The position numbers were made by a program, and so were the translations under genes. The notes beneath the pieces were generated by a model. It was not told the DNA's origin and searched no databases. It worked only from the letters and a program-made list of their open reading frames with translations. A stretch of DNA of 64,000 nt, taken from Peribolospora baueri. Taxonomy: Eukaryota; Basidiomycota; Peribolosporomycetes; Peribolosporales; Peribolosporaceae. Below are positions 11,062 to 23,555 of this stretch, piece after piece (within the stretch, counting starts at the first letter, position 1; every line of letters begins with the position of its first letter). The DNA is taken from NCBI GenBank assembly GCA_029717555.1, contig JAMDHS010000047.1, positions 1-64,000 of the forward strand, given 5' to 3'.

Positions 11062-11914
11062 TCTGGTGCGCTTTCCCACCATCGCTGGGAAAGCGATGTT
11101 AGTCCCGTCAGCGATCCTCGTCCGTCGACCTTGATCTGCCAGAGTTTCTAGGGTTTTTCCAATGCATACTCAATACATGCTCAACGTCATCGTAACGAAG
11201 GCCCAATCTTCCCTCAGCCCCCATAATTGGTTTTACATTCGCGAGCAGCCCGTCTGCCCACCCCGCAGAAGCTAGTCAAGGCAGTCGGCCCTTCTTGCGA
11301 GCCAGATCAGGCAGACTCGCATCGGTCGAAAACACCTGATGCCGCTCTACGTCTGTCGCGCACTCTTCTTCGTAAACCTCCCGAGAAAATCGACGACACC
11401 TTTTTCCCCACCCTCCGCTCGAATGTCTCGTTCGTGCGTTGGCACCCTTTTTCTACGGCGACATGGGCGGAGCGGGCGCCGGCAAGCTGTTGGTGCTAGA
11501 GGACGAGAGGGACCACTGCGGAACCACGAGAGGAGGACTCGAATCGAATCCTTATCAGATGCTCCCATGCGTCGGTTGGGAGCGCAGTCCCATAAGTTTT
11601 CACCATGGCTACGAGAGGCCGGGCCGTCTTCCTCGATTTAAACATCCCGTTCTCTGACGCAATAGAACGGGATGACAGCACAGTCAGCAACTGTCCATTC
11701 TACAGAACGGCGCGGTTCGAGCCGGTTCGGGAATAGAGTCTTAGTTGGCGTATAGGAGCGTACAAGTACAATCTACGGCTGAAATAGCGGAAGCCTGCCT
11801 CTTCCCCTCGTCGCGGAAGTCAACGGCCTCGTCGAGTAGCGAGAAAGATGCTGAAGTGTCCCCTTCCTCCCATATCATCTCGGGGCATTGAATGGAGGCC
11901 TTTCCCATGGCCTT
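11062..11914. other. Intergenic between convergent genes
   Basis: About 850 bases between the MEMO1 stop and the stop of the next minus-strand gene. Nothing beyond probable 3' untranslated regions is seen. Confidence 0.45.
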
Positions 11915-13098
11915 CTACATTAGCTGCACGAGCACCCTGCTAACCTGCAATCCGCATTCCACAACGCGCTCCCTCTCACCGGCCAGCTCCGGGACGCGAC
12001 TCGCAACCCGAGCTTGGAAGCGGTCAGGATGAAAGAAGAGGATCGCCTGTCGCAGGATGCGCTTCCGCTCGGCTCCTTCCTTCTCGGCTTGCGTATCCTT
12101 TGATTCTGGCGCGCCGTCGGCGGTCTCCCCTAGGAGGAAGGAGGCAATCGAAGTCTTGTCCAAGCTGATCTTGCCGTCAGCGGGATGGACGGGCCAAGGG
12201 ATGTCGGAAAAGTGTAGTTCTGTCTTCTTCGCCTTCCCCTGCTCGGAGGCCAGCAGGTCCGTACACCTTGACTCCCAAAGCCGTCTGCCCTCCTTCGCCG
12301 CGAGGCGTTCCTTGCGTTGACGTCGCTCATTCCGCTCTCGTTCTCGCTCCTTCTCCAGTCGGAGAGTCTCTTGCCTCGTCGCCTCCGCTTGTTTCTCTCG
12401 TTTCCGAGCTTCCTCTGCCCGCCGCTCTGCTTCTCGGATCTCATCGGCGTGCTTCCTGCGATACATGCCCACTGCGTTTATATGAAAATGAGAGATTCAG
12501 CGACGTGCCCATGAGACCGAATGAGAGAAAATGACGCATGTAACTCACCTCGAATAAACTCGGCGTACTCCTCCTCGTCCATGTCATCTATCCTATCCAG
12601 GCCCCTTCCCAGATACTCGTCCTCCACGCCGCCCTTCCAACGACTTGGAAGGCTTCGCTGCGCCCATTCCGCTTCCAACGCGTCTCTATCGTCATCCTTC
12701 ATAAGGTCGAATAGTTTGTCACGGAAACCAGAGCCTTCGTCGGCGCCAGCGCCGCCAAAGTCGACATCAGGGCCGTCATCGACTGCTGTGTAAGTACGAG
12801 CATGGCGTGGCGGGGAGATGTCTTCATCCTGTTGATCAAAGTAGTACGAATAGCCGCCGCTCCCGGAGCCAGTGCCTAGGTTCTCAGGCTGGTATTCAAA
12901 GTGAGAATGACCATTTCCGACGCCGCCGTCGTTTTGCGAGCGCGGGAGACTCTCCACTGCCGTCCTCCTCCGTCGTCGTGTGCTTGGATCTCCATCTTCC
13001 CTCCTCCTCTTCTCCTTTTTACGCTTCTTGTGCTCCCGCCACTCGCGATGCGTCCTCTCCTCCGGCGTCTCCTTCATGTGCAGCCTCCCATGCCCCAT
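11915..13098 (-). CDS. NFKBIL1 (IkBL)-like protein with C-terminal HPD-type helix
   Basis: Exons 13098-12549 and 12471-11915, about 368 residues. The first part is very basic with an RRRRR run, then acidic. The segment DEEEYAEFIR crosses the intron into GMYRRKHADEI, a signature of fungal and animal NF-kappa-B inhibitor-like 1 proteins. A long Glu/Arg coiled coil of about 60 residues follows. Near the C-terminus is ILRQAILFFHPDRF, a J-domain-like helix with an HPD motif. Ankyrin repeats found in animal NFKBIL1 are absent, as is usual in fungi. The family has been linked to mRNA processing in animals; the fungal function is unknown. It diverges from the pseudouridine gene with only 240 bases between start codons. 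Confidence 0.68.
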
Positions 13099-13338
13099 AG
13101 CATGCCTAGGCCTCGCTGGCTGGCCCGGCCCACCGGCGTTTGGAATAGAGGATCAAGGTGTGGAGGACTGGAAAGACAGCCGTTAGCCGAACTGTGGTAG
13201 AAGAGGAAATGATAAGCCGACATGGACAACAAGCGATCGAGGGCCAATGATCGACTGCGGCAATCGTTGGGGACGGAAACAGGCCGGTCTTCGTTCGACT
13301 GGCTTGACAGCATGCTTGCCGGGTGAACGAGCGTCGGG

Positions 13339-16300
13339 ATGCTACGTTCGTGGTCTTTCGGGGGATTTTCCAAGCCAGCCGCGCTTCGCAGAAGGGCCTT
13401 AGGCATATCTCCATGGCTGCACCAGCGGGGTATATTGTCTACCCCCTCACATGTGAGCTGAAGGGACTGGCTAGATGGTGCACGCTTTGCCGATTGATAC
13501 TACCTTAAAATTTGTCTTTTCTTTTATTTGCGTGTACGCCATCAGGGGAGGCTACCTGAACGCTACTTTAAGGTGCACCCTGAGGTTGCAGACGCACTGG
13601 AGAGAGGGGAAGGCGTCGTGGCTCTTGAGAGCACGATCATCTCTCATGGTAAGATCATCCTTTTTTCCTCTCCCCGCACGTATAGCTACCGAGCGCATGA
13701 TCGACGGACGCATTCGACGCTTTATTCTCCAGGCATGCCTTATCCTACCAACTTGTCCACCGCTCTGTCACTGGAGCGGATTGTACGGGATCAAGGCGCC
13801 GTCCCAGCGACGATCGGCATCGTCTCTGGCAAGGTCCACGTCGGCTTGGAGTACACTCAGCTCGAGCGTCTCGCCGAGGCCGCGTTGCCGGAGAAGAAGG
13901 CCGAGTGCGTCAAAGTATCTCGGAGGGACCTAGCCAGCACTCTGGCCCAGGGTCTTGACGGAGGTACCACCGTAAGTGGAACGATGGTGGTGGCCCACAT
14001 GGCTGGCATCCAAGTTTTCGCTACCGGTGGGATCGGGGGCGTGCATCGGGGTGGAGAGAAATGTGAGTTCTACCCATGGGCCCTTCATGTCAAGCTTTGT
14101 CTCTCTAACACATGTGCTATCTTATGCAGCCCTTGACATCTCCGCCGACCTCTTAGAGCTCTGCCGTACGCCCGTCGCCGTCATCTCGTCCGGATGCAAG
14201 TCCATCCTTGACATTCCCCGCACGCTCGAGTATCTCGAGACTATGGGCGTCATCGTCGGGTCCTATAAGAGTGATTACTTTCCGGCATTCTACTCCCCGA
14301 GTAGCGGCTTGAAGGCGCCATTTCGGGTCGATTCGCCAAAGCACATTGCAGAAGTTATATGTGAGTCTGACGAGCATGTCGCTGGTGCCCTTTAAAGCTC
14401 GAGCGCATCCTAAATATCGCGCACTTCGATTTGCAGACGCCAGTCGCGCGATGGAGCTGTCCTCTGGCGCTATTTTCGGCGTGCCTATCCCCACGTCTTT
14501 TAGCCAAGCAGGGCTTGAGATTGAGGCGGCCGTCGAGCAAGCGGTGCAAGAGAGCGAAGAGAACGGGGTCGCTCGACGCGGTAAGGAAGTGACGCCATGG
14601 CTGCTGAAGCGAGTGGGAGAGCTCACAAATGGGAAGGCGTTGGAAAGCAGTGAGCGTCGATGCCTTTCTCGAGCGGCTGGAAACAAAATGTTCCCCAACG
14701 GATCGAGCTTACAGGACCGTGCTGGTATTGCCCATAATGCGCAAACAGACGTTGCGCTCGTGCAGAATAACGCTAAAGTCGGCGGGCAAGTGGCCGTGGA
14801 GCTGGCAAGATTGGTGGCGGCGGGTTACCAAACGAATTCTCGTCCAAAGGTGAGTTTCCTAGATGGATCTTGGAAGTGCGCTTATCGTGCCAAACATAGA
14901 CTGATGGGCATGCAGTCATGGTTTCAAGGCGTGAGCCTCCCAGACGACACTTCCCCAGTACCATCCGTCGTTTCGGTCCAGAGCAAAGAGAGTGATTCCA
15001 GTCAACAGGCTCCCGAAGGCCAGGTGAGGAAGGCCAAGCGGCTACGACTCCCAAATCGGAGGGATGCTGATGTTTCCTGACATCCCTTATCAGGCTTCAT
15101 TGCAAGAACCAGTGCTGATTGTTGTTGGATCCGCGGCAATAGACGTCACCGCAATTCCTTCTTCTCCAGGTTCCGCTATTTCTCGTACGACCGTTCCTGG
15201 GCGCGTCTCCTTGTCCCTTGGCGGTGTAGGCCGCAACGTAGCTGAGGCTGCACATCGCATCTCTACCGCTCTCTCGGATGGGATATCGCCTCTTTTGATC
15301 TCGCCCGTCGGTAGAGAAAAGGGTAAAGACTCTCAGACCGACATGCTCGGCCGCGTCCTCCAAGAAGGTCTACGAGCGGTCGGCATGCGCGAGGACGGTC
15401 TCGTTCCGGTATCGAGCCACAGCGACGGTGAAATGGCAAGAACACCGGTATGCAATCTCTGGCTTGATGGGCGTAGGGATCTCAGTGGCGGGGTTGCGGA
15501 AATGAATATCGTCGAAAGAATGTCGTCAACAGAGGTGAGCAGGAGAGGGTCTTTGCGGGTATTGTGCTATCCCATGAGCATTGTGCCTGACCCTTCACTC
15601 CACGCAGGTGCGGTCGGTTCTGCGACACCATAGCCCTGAAGTCATCACGTTTGATGGCAATCTCAATTCCGATGTCATGACCACGCTGATGGAGTTCGGG
15701 CTGCAGAAAAATGCGCGGAGTAAGTGCCTTGCTTAGTCCTACGCTCCTTTCCGGCCAGCGATTTGTCCGCAGGTCTCTGAAAGCACCGTACTTGAAACCC
15801 TCGTGCTGTAGCTTTCTTTGAGCCCACGTCCGCATCCAAGGCATTGCGCATCTTGAGCGCTCTGAAAACACTTCTCGACCGGGATACAACGATTAGTAGC
15901 ATTGACCGACCTCTGCTTTCGTTCGCCTCGCCCAACGCCCTCGAGCTGATACGTTTATGGAACGAGGCGCGCTCTCTCTCGCTCGACCTGTTTTCCCATC
16001 CCACATGGTGGCCCTCCATCGACTTGCTGGGCCTTGGCCCTGGTTTTCGGACAGACCTCGACCAACTCGTGATGGGGAGGCACGTTGCTTCAAGCCAGAA
16101 ACAGGAGAGAGAGCTCAGTTTACTGACCAAGGACGGACTCGTGCAAGCCTCCGTCCAACTTTTGCCTTTCATCGGTACTCTCTTCGTCAAATGCGGAAGC
16201 AAGGGCGTCCTCCTCGTCTCTCGTCAGCCCATGTCCGACGCCCTTCGAGGCGCGCGGACGGACATCGCAAAGGGCCAAGTGATAGCACACGCTCTCGACG

Positions 16301-16581
16301 GCCAATCCGTCCTCGTCGTCAAACACTACCAGGTCATCGCGCCGCCCCTCGAAGCGGAAGAGATGCTCAGTTCTACGGGTGCAGGAGACAGCTTCGTCGG
16401 AACAGTCTCGGCGGCGCTCGCGGACGCCAGGCTGATCGGCATGAGCAAGGGGCAGGATCCGATGGCGTCCATCTTGGGCATGGACAGTTTGATGGGGCTC
16501 GGTCAGCGAGCGGCCAAGATGGCATTGCTGACAGAGAGTGCCGTCCATCCTAACTTGAACACGATCGTGGAGGTCAGTTGA
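13339..16581 (+). CDS. Bifunctional pseudouridine-5'-phosphate glycosidase / pseudouridine kinase
   Basis: Ten exons: 13339-13452, 13546-13648, 13733-14062, 14130-14360, 14437-14649, 14749-14849, 14916-15023, 15094-15534, 15608-15719, 15812-16581, about 840 residues. Residues 1-38 are rich in Arg, Ser and Leu with no acids, a likely mitochondrial presequence; this start is the one in phase with exon 2. Residues 40-350 are the glycosidase (PsuG/IndA family): FKVHPEVADAL, ALESTIISHGMPYP, ATGGIGGVHRG, ISSGCKSILDIP and NVALVQNNAKVG. After a short linker comes a PfkB-type kinase: GSAAIDVT, GGVGRNVAEAA and the anion-hole motif STGAGDSF near the end. The kinase phosphorylates pseudouridine and the glycosidase cleaves the product to uracil and ribose 5-phosphate. 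In bacteria these are two proteins; a single fused chain occurs in many eukaryotes. Confidence 0.93.
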
Positions 16582-16737
16582 TTTGATTGAGAGGATGTTC
16601 CAGTGGCGCAACAGTGCACGCTATCGTTTATTATGCCAGAGTGGCCGTGAAGCCCGAGAATGACGTGGAAAAATTCATCTGCATAGAAGTGCGGGAAGGG
16701 AGCCATTGTAGTCTACGTCACCGCATCGAAAAGCGAT

Positions 16738-18232
16738 TCATGACGCTGGCAAATCGGGATCTTGTGCCATCGCCATTCCCATAGCCAAGTGAGCCAGTCG
16801 AGCGTCAAGAGCGTATCCTTTTTTCGCGAACTCTGCGAGCCGGGAAAATGCAAAGGAGGAAGCGAGGCAAGAAAAAAAACGTCCCGGTGGTACGTGAGCT
16901 CTCGACCCTCCGTCAGATGTTGACATTCGACTAAATCAAAAGCTGAAAGCTGCGAGAAGGGTCCGCCGCGGTTTGTCCGACCCACCCTTGAGCGTCCCCC
17001 AGAGACCTTTAACGGGGACAATGTGACGCTCGATGAACTCGCCCGGGTCGGGGTGGGCGATGGGCTGCGGGGCGTCGTCGGAGAGGCGGATGACCACCGA
17101 GGCCATTTTCATGTTCGCTGAGCTCAGGCCTTGGGAGGGGAAGAAAAACCAACAAGAGGAAAGGTTAAGGGTGAGCAGAAAGTGGAAGCCGGGAAGGGTA
17201 CGGCGAGTCCAATTCTGCCGTCACAGAAACGTTCCGGCTTGCTTGCAACATAGCAAACACTTTAAAGAAAGCGAGACCGGGCCGCCCAAGGGCAACGAAA
17301 GGAAGGGATGGAAGGACGAATGGGTACGGACCTTTGAAACAAGAACTCACCAGGATCGTTCAACATGGGCGGAGTAATGTCCTTGATTGTTACTTCAGCA
17401 CCACCCTCCGTTCCTCCATACCCGGTCTCCTCCCTCAACTCCCTCAGCGCGGCCCTCTTAGCGCCCTCATCTCCCTCTTCCCCTTCGTCCACCAACCCCG
17501 CGGGGAGCTCTACCACTTTTTGATTCGCCGTGGGACGGAATTGGGTGATGAGGATCACCGAAGGTGGGGAAGAGGGGCGGAGGATGATTGTGAAAATCGC
17601 TATGGCTAGGAGGATATCAGGAACGGGGTAAGAAGGGACAAGAAGGTTAGAAGGGGCGAGCAAAGTGAGCGACAGAGCCGACGGTGGTGAGGAGGACAAG
17701 GCGAGCCAGGCGCAAGGCAGCGCTGGGCACTTCAGTCCATGTGCATCACGTCGTTTACTCTCCTAGCAGCCATCCGATCGAGCAAACAGCGAGCAAGCAA
17801 AGAGGCGACAAAGCAAAACCGGACTTCCGCATTCGAGAAAATCTCACCATCCACATCTCCCTTCCTCGTCTTCCTGTCCGCGCATTCCCACTTCCTGACC
17901 TTGCCGGTCGGGTCCATCCACTCGATGGCCTTCAAACCGACCCATTTGGCGTCGGCATCGTTCAAAGGGGTAGAGCTGAGATTCCGGGCAGCCACCTGGC
18001 TCTCCTTCGCCTGCGTACCGGAGGACATGTTGGTGATGGGCTCGCCGGAAGGGGGGTGAGCAATGGTCGTGACTGGTCGTCGGGGGCCGAGCTGGAGCGG
18101 CGGACGGAGGCGGACGATGGACGCGCGGGTGGGGGAGAAGAGCGAGTGATTCGGATGTCGCTGTCCAAACTTGGAAAAGTCGAGTCGGAGAATGGAGGTG
18201 GTGATGGGAGAAGGGAGAAGAGGCTTGGGCAT
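16738..18232 (-). CDS. YSA1: NUDIX hydrolase, Ysa1-like ADP-ribose pyrophosphatase
   Basis: Exons 18232-17848, 17605-17351, 17129-16986 and 16832-16738, about 292 residues. The NUDIX box is visible as ELPAGLVDEGEEGDEG then AALRELREETGY, which holds the catalytic glutamates. Upstream are ITQFRPTAN, typical of ADP-ribose pyrophosphatases, and downstream DPGLSSANMKMASVVI and an HIVPVKG strand. The end, GYALDARLAHLAMG, matches yeast Ysa1. The enzyme cleaves ADP-ribose and similar sugar nucleotides to AMP and ribose 5-phosphate. An in-frame second methionine at 18028 (MSSGTQ) gives a 224-residue form. The longer start at 18232 adds an Arg-rich, acid-poor leader that could target mitochondria. Which start is used cannot be told from sequence. 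Confidence 0.88.
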
Positions 18233-18741
18233 GTCTGATCTCGAACTCGTCGAGAGCGAAATAAAGGCGTCGCCCGCGAGAACTGAGGTGTGGACAACGA
18301 GAGTTCCATTCGTCATCGACGAATTCCCCGCGTCGATCGATCGTCGGCAGCTATCGACCTACGGGGGCGGACGTCGCCGACTTTTGTCACTTCTCGCAAC
18401 CTATCTCGTCAATTCTCGCTTCCTTTGGCCGCGCACACTTCCTTTACAGAGAGCCGTGGAGGAGAGGAAGAAAGCCATAGCTCGATTGTTTTTCGGTGCA
18501 TGATAGAAGCACCATATACATGAGGGGGGCCCAATGAAAAGCCTCAGCCGCTGACGACAGCATGCCGCGCCAGGGCTCATAAGGGGGACGATCTGTCCGC
18601 GGGGATTGACAGGACGAGATCAGAGATGGGGGTACGTCGATGCGTCGACGAGGTGAGCGGAGGATGGTGAAAGGTACAGGGCGTGCCAGACGGAAAAAAA
18701 TGCGAGCGAAAAATAGACGGGGTGCGTAGCCGTCAAGACGC
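18233..18741. other. Intergenic between two minus-strand genes
   Basis: Holds the 5' flank of the NUDIX gene and the 3' flank of the uL13 gene. No other feature was recognised. Confidence 0.45.
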
Positions 18742-19779
18742 TTAGAGGCCGTACGTCGCAAGCTTCTCGTTGACGCTGGAGAGCTCGGTGGAAGAGGCCT
18801 TGGAGGCCGCGATGCGCCGCTTGGTGTTGGCGGTCTGAAGTGAGAGGACCACCATGGAACGGATGTCAGGAGAAGGGACGGGATAGGAGCGAGAGCGACC
18901 CAGCAGCTCACCTTGCGCTCGTAGAAGGCCTTGGCCTTGACCTTCCTCTTCTCCTCGAGGCGGTCCACGACGTCCTTGTAACCCCAGCCGACCTCGTGAG
19001 ACAGGCGCTATTGGAATCGATGTTGCAAGATTCGAAGCGTCAGCAGTCACCTTCAGCAGTCACATGCGCGCTCCTCTCGACGGCCACATGTAACAGCCTT
19101 CCATAAGGGCGCCGTCCTAATCGGTATCCCACCACATAATAAAAACGAGACACACCTTGATCGTGCAGTACTTGCGACCAGGCTTCAAGCGGAGGACGCG
19201 GAGCGCATCAGGAACGACCATCTTCTTCTTCCTGTCGTACGGGGGAGGCACACCCTCGTAGAGCTTGAGCCTCTCGAGAGCGGCGGCACCGCGAGCGGTC
19301 TTATGGGGGACCATGCCGCGAATGGCCTTGTAGAGGATGCGAGAGGGGGCACGGTGGTGGAATGGGCCCTGCTTCTTCGGGTTCACGAGGTGGCGCTTGT
19401 GCAGGAAGGCATGGTAGCGGAGCTGCAGCGAAGGCGAGAAGAGATATCACACGAGTCCATCAACACCCGCCAAGAAATCCACACAAGTCCATTCACGATT
19501 GCGTTCATCCATCCGTCCATCCATCCAAAGTCCACGTATCCCAAACAAACCCGCCAAATGTTCATCACTGATGCACTCGCGAGGTCCCCCGCCCGCGTAC
19601 AAGCTTCTTCGCTCACTCACCTTGTTCCTGAAGAAGCTGCCCGAGACGTTGATCTCCTCGCACCGGACGACAACGATCTTCTGGCCGTTGAGGATCTGCT
19701 TGGAAATGATGGAGGCAAGGCGGCCAAGGAGGTGACCCTTGCCGTCGATAATGTAGGGCTCGGAGGTGAAGAGGGACAT
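18742..19779 (-). CDS. RPL16: 60S ribosomal protein uL13 (L16/L13a)
   Basis: Exons 19779-19621, 19422-19156, 19007-18912 and 18834-18742, 204 residues, the normal length for this protein. The chain starts [20 protein letters not shown] and continues with [47 protein letters not shown] and LSHEVGWGY, all conserved in eukaryotic uL13. It is part of the large ribosomal subunit. The first intron is the longest (about 200 bases); small nucleolar RNAs often sit in such introns but none could be recognised. The gene shares its 5' region with the divergent eL32 gene. Confidence 0.96.
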
Positions 19780-20274
19780 GTTGACGGCGGTGAACGGTTG
19801 GTGATGAGCCGGACTTGAGGCTTTGACGTTACTCTCCACTGGCAGTCTTCTGCAACGGCTGGGATACGCACCGGTTGCCTACAAGCAGCCGACTGCGGCG
19901 AGCTTGCAGGCAGACGTTACTTCCATAACCCTACCTAATTTTGGCTGTACAGCTCGGTGTTACTCTTTCAAAGCCGCGTATGTGCGCGCACCATGCCCAA
20001 CCTCGTTCTGAGGTTTTGGTACTCCCCGGCCCGGCCCTGCTCGCTTTCCACTCCATCCGACCAGCTCGTCCTCATCAAGTTAGGTGAGTATCATCGTTGT
20101 CGTATGTCGGCGAGGGCATCGTGTCCGGATGAGTCATGGGGGCATGCGGATCTTTGAAGCTCTGGTGACGAGGAGGCGATGGGAACGGCAGGTCTTCGGA
20201 CACCTTAACGATGGACATGTCGCTTCTTCATAACGTGCTCACACCGTTTTCCCATCCTTTTCCATCCAGTCAAA
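19780..20274. promoter_or_regulatory. Shared divergent promoter of uL13 and eL32
   Basis: The two ribosomal protein start codons lie 496 bases apart, pointing away from each other. The interval also contains a probable 5'-UTR intron of eL32 (donor GTGAGT at 20084, acceptor CCAG ending 20269). The remaining core promoter is about 300 bases. A word AACCCTACC occurs near 19927. Confidence 0.6.
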
Positions 20275-20961
20275 ATGGTTGCCACTAAGGTCCCCATCGT
20301 CAAGAAGCGCACGGCGAAGTTCAAGCGCCACCAGTCGGACCGCTTCATGCGGGTGGGCGAGTCCTGGCGCAAGCCCAAGGGTATTGACAACCGCGTCCGC
20401 CGGCGCTTCCGCGGTAACCTGCCCATGCCCAAGATTGGTTACGGCTCCAACAAGAAGACCCGTCATCTCCTCCCCAACGGCTTCCGTCGCTTCCTCGTCT
20501 CCAACGTCAAGGAGGTTGACCTTCTGCTCATGCACAACAAGAGCTACGCCGCCGAGGTCGCTCACAACGTTTCTAGCCGCAAGCGCATCGAGATCCTCGA
20601 GAGGTTAGTGTTGGGGGAGGGATGAAAGTTTCGAGTGCGGCGGAAGAGCGGCGCGTGTGTTGAGGATGATGGCAGAAACGACCGGACGAGCATTGGGAGG
20701 AAGTGAGGGTGCGACCACGAAGGATGGGATGAAAGGATGATGGCTTTGATTGGTGTCCAGGCTGTCGGGGCACCATAGGATATGGCTCTGGTGGGCGCCA
20801 ATGCCCGTGTCGAAACTGGGACACCGCCGATGCCGTTAGTGGTTTACCGATTCCGCGTTGATACTAACCGGTCATGCTTTACATTGTTTCATTACAGGGC
20901 GAAGGTTTTGGGTGTCAAGGTGACGAACGCTGGCGCTCGGGTCAAGTCTGACGAGGCGTAA
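20275..20961 (+). CDS. RPL32: 60S ribosomal protein eL32
   Basis: Exons 20275-20603 and 20898-20961, 130 residues. Diagnostic blocks are [54 protein letters not shown] and [20 protein letters not shown]. Length and sequence match eL32 throughout. The intron of about 290 bases splits the conserved Arg of ERAK. The start ATG sits six bases after a probable 5'-UTR intron acceptor (20269), an arrangement common in fungal ribosomal protein genes. It is transcribed divergently from uL13. Confidence 0.97.
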
Positions 20962-21698
20962 ATCGTGCTCCTTTCTTTGCCCGCCTTCGATTCTATCTCC
21001 TTTGGCCACGCCGTGTGTCATGCCTATGCAAGCACTCCACTCTCGGCTCGCATGTACTACTCTTCTCACCCATGACTTTGGGGAAAACACCACCTAGGAC
21101 GCACTCCTGGCGTATGAAAGGGTTAGGGGAAGGGGTGCGACGCCTTCCTTGTTATGCTGAGCTCTTGTTTGAACGGCGTGCCTCATTCTAGATGTCAGAA
21201 GAACTGGCACTTCTCGAGGTGGAAGAGGATTATAACCGCCGCAATTCTTGGGGCGGTAGAAGGCTGAAGCGGCAAATCTAGCTCTTTACCACTCCACGTT
21301 TCATTTGACTCTTCTTCCAGGTGGTCTCCTTTCCAACCGACTTCAGCATTCTAAACTTTTTTTTTTGCGTGCTTGGGGGGGGTGACGTCTCTGGCCCTTA
21401 CAAAGATTGGCGAAGGCAAGCTAGCCAGCGCATTTCGCACCAGCGACTGGGTAGACCTCGTATCTCACTCACTTGGGCGCGCCTCTGGGCGGACGTGAAG
21501 CACATCTTCGCTTTTTACCTGGTCTGCTCCGGCATCTCTTCCATATCTCTTCACAACATAACCATCGCCTTTGCCTCGTCGCCCCAATGCCACCCCTTCC
21601 AACTCTGCCTTTCGAAGAGAGTCCGGAGTCATTTGTCATCCAAAGGCTTGAGAGATATAACACGCAAGAAGGGAAGTCCATCGCACGAAGACTGTCCG
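20962..21698. other. Intergenic, convergent 3' ends
   Basis: About 740 bases between the eL32 stop and the stop of the AhpD-like gene. Frames here carry no recognisable motif. Confidence 0.45.
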
Positions 21699-22696
21699 CT
21701 AATCATCCAAGTCTGGAACCCCACCGCTCCTCCAGCTCCCTCCACACCGTTCCACGATCCGAATGCACATGTGCCTCACCGCCCTGACCTGTTCCTTCGA
21801 GGCGCCGTTGCGCACGGCGTTTTCGAGGTGCCACTTGGTCTGCGTGGGGATGTCGGTGGCGATGAGTGCGGGCAGGCACACGAAGGAGATTGTCACGGGG
21901 TTCCAGAGGGGTTTCTCATCGCCAAATAGTGGCAAGCCGGTCGAGTTTGAACTGGATGCGAAGGTCGACAACATGCCGAGGCCATACACGTAGCCGTAAC
22001 CGACCATCTGCGCCTGTACGGCCAGATCCGGGCTGGCGGACGCGATGGTCGACATGGCCGCCTCGGCCGCCGAGCCGTACGTCTTTGCAAAGGTGGCTGC
22101 ACCCACGTCAGAGAGAGATTCCAGCGTGTGACAAGACAAGTCACTGAGAGTCGTGTCAAGCCCCGGGAGAAGTGTGGGGGACCAACTGCATCAGCCTAAC
22201 GAGGAGGGGATGACGGGTCATTGTGAGGAACCGCTGCTCACCGGAGAGGCTCCTTGTCAACAAGCTCAGGAGGAGTGACTTTGCTCAATGCGAGTGTCGC
22301 CTGTAGAGCCTGTGATTGCAGACCAATAGGTGGAACAACGAGGCAGACTTAGCAGAAAGAATGAATGCGATGGTGGTGTTGATGGGTATCCACCTTTGGA
22401 AATCCTTGAATCAAACAGCTCATGAACAAGCCGTCTCTGATCCGCCTTGTCATCCTCAGCGTCTGGATAGGCTCTGTCTCCCTCGCCTTCAGCCTCTCCA
22501 GCGCAAACTCGAACACCCTGGGCACTTCTTCTGGCCTGCCAAGGGCGCTGAAGGCGATGGATGCTACATAGTCGTAGGGGTTGTCGAGGTCGAGGTGGGA
22601 GACAGTGGAGGCGGCATTTGGGGAGGTGGGGAAGAGGCTGGCGAGGGAGTTGAGGAACTCTGGCGAGGCCAGGACTATGTCTTCCGACGAGGACAT
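21699..22696 (-). CDS. AhpD-like / carboxymuconolactone decarboxylase-fold protein
   Basis: Exons 22696-22394, 22309-22242 and 22143-21699, about 271 residues. The fold is suggested by the helical segment RRIRDGLFMSCLIQGFPK early on, then ALQATLALSKV after the intron, and near the end TKWHLENAVRNGASKEQV, which has the shape of the W-H-x-x-x-A-x-x-x-GA helix of the AhpD/CMD family. The classical CxxC-H redox pair of bacterial AhpD is not visible, so peroxidase activity is doubtful. Similar proteins of about 250 residues are widespread in fungi and uncharacterised. No targeting signal is evident. The family call is based on pattern only and a related helical-bundle family is possible. Confidence 0.55.
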
Positions 22697-23555
22697 CTTG
22701 CAAGGTGATGGTTACGTCGGTCTCCACGGGGACGAGAAAAACGAGATGGCGAGCCCTTTTTGTTTATGACGTTTCAGACTCGCAAGGGTCGACCATGCGG
22801 CCAGCAACGTCACCACTTTCGCGTGTACAGGGCCTGCTACCTCGTAGGCCAAATTCTTCTTCACTCCGATAAAATTCGCGACATCTCATCTTTTATGGAG
22901 TTTTGTGATTTACGAGACACGACGAGCTGTCGGGAGACCGAAACCCGCTCGGATGACGCTTAGAAAGACTAGATTGCGCACGCCACTGCCTTTCAAAAGA
23001 GCTTACTGCAGTAGTAGGTGGACATCGGGAGCCCGCGAACATCTCTCCTGAAGATGGACTTTAAAGACCGCAAGGGCAGCGGACTGTCAGCCGTCGTCCA
23101 ACATCCCATTACGACACTTCAAACCTCGAGACGTTGTACACGTCAAGGTCAATAAATAAGACGAAGCCACCGGGGATAAGCGGGTGACGCCGTGACGCGT
23201 CGGTCAGCGCGTAAACGAGCGCGAGGTGTCGGCCGGCCGTGCGAGGGTCCGACAAGAAAGATGCTTCCAACCCCGTTCATACTCTCCATCGTGTTTCCCC
23301 TCTGCACATTGCCGACGCTTCACTGCCTTTGGTCCGTCACCCGATTTGACCTTCTCTCGCTCGCTGGAACTTGCGAGTGTCCAGTCGCCGCTCTCCGCGT
23401 CGTGGCGGCGGACGCGTGACCCGGACGCGCCACTCAACGCGGCCCGTCATCGGCGTTTGCCCACATCCATCCATCCTGCTTCCTCACCCCTTCCTTCTTC
23501 CATTGCATTCCCTCTCTGCGCTCTACCTACTTCTTCTCAGAGAGAGGCCCCGGAA
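22697..23555. promoter_or_regulatory. Divergent promoter region, AhpD-like / Whi5-like
   Basis: About 860 bases between divergent starts. No RNA gene or repeat was recognised. A CTTCTCAG sequence at about 23532-23540, just before the ATG at 23556, could be a 5'-UTR intron acceptor. Confidence 0.4.
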
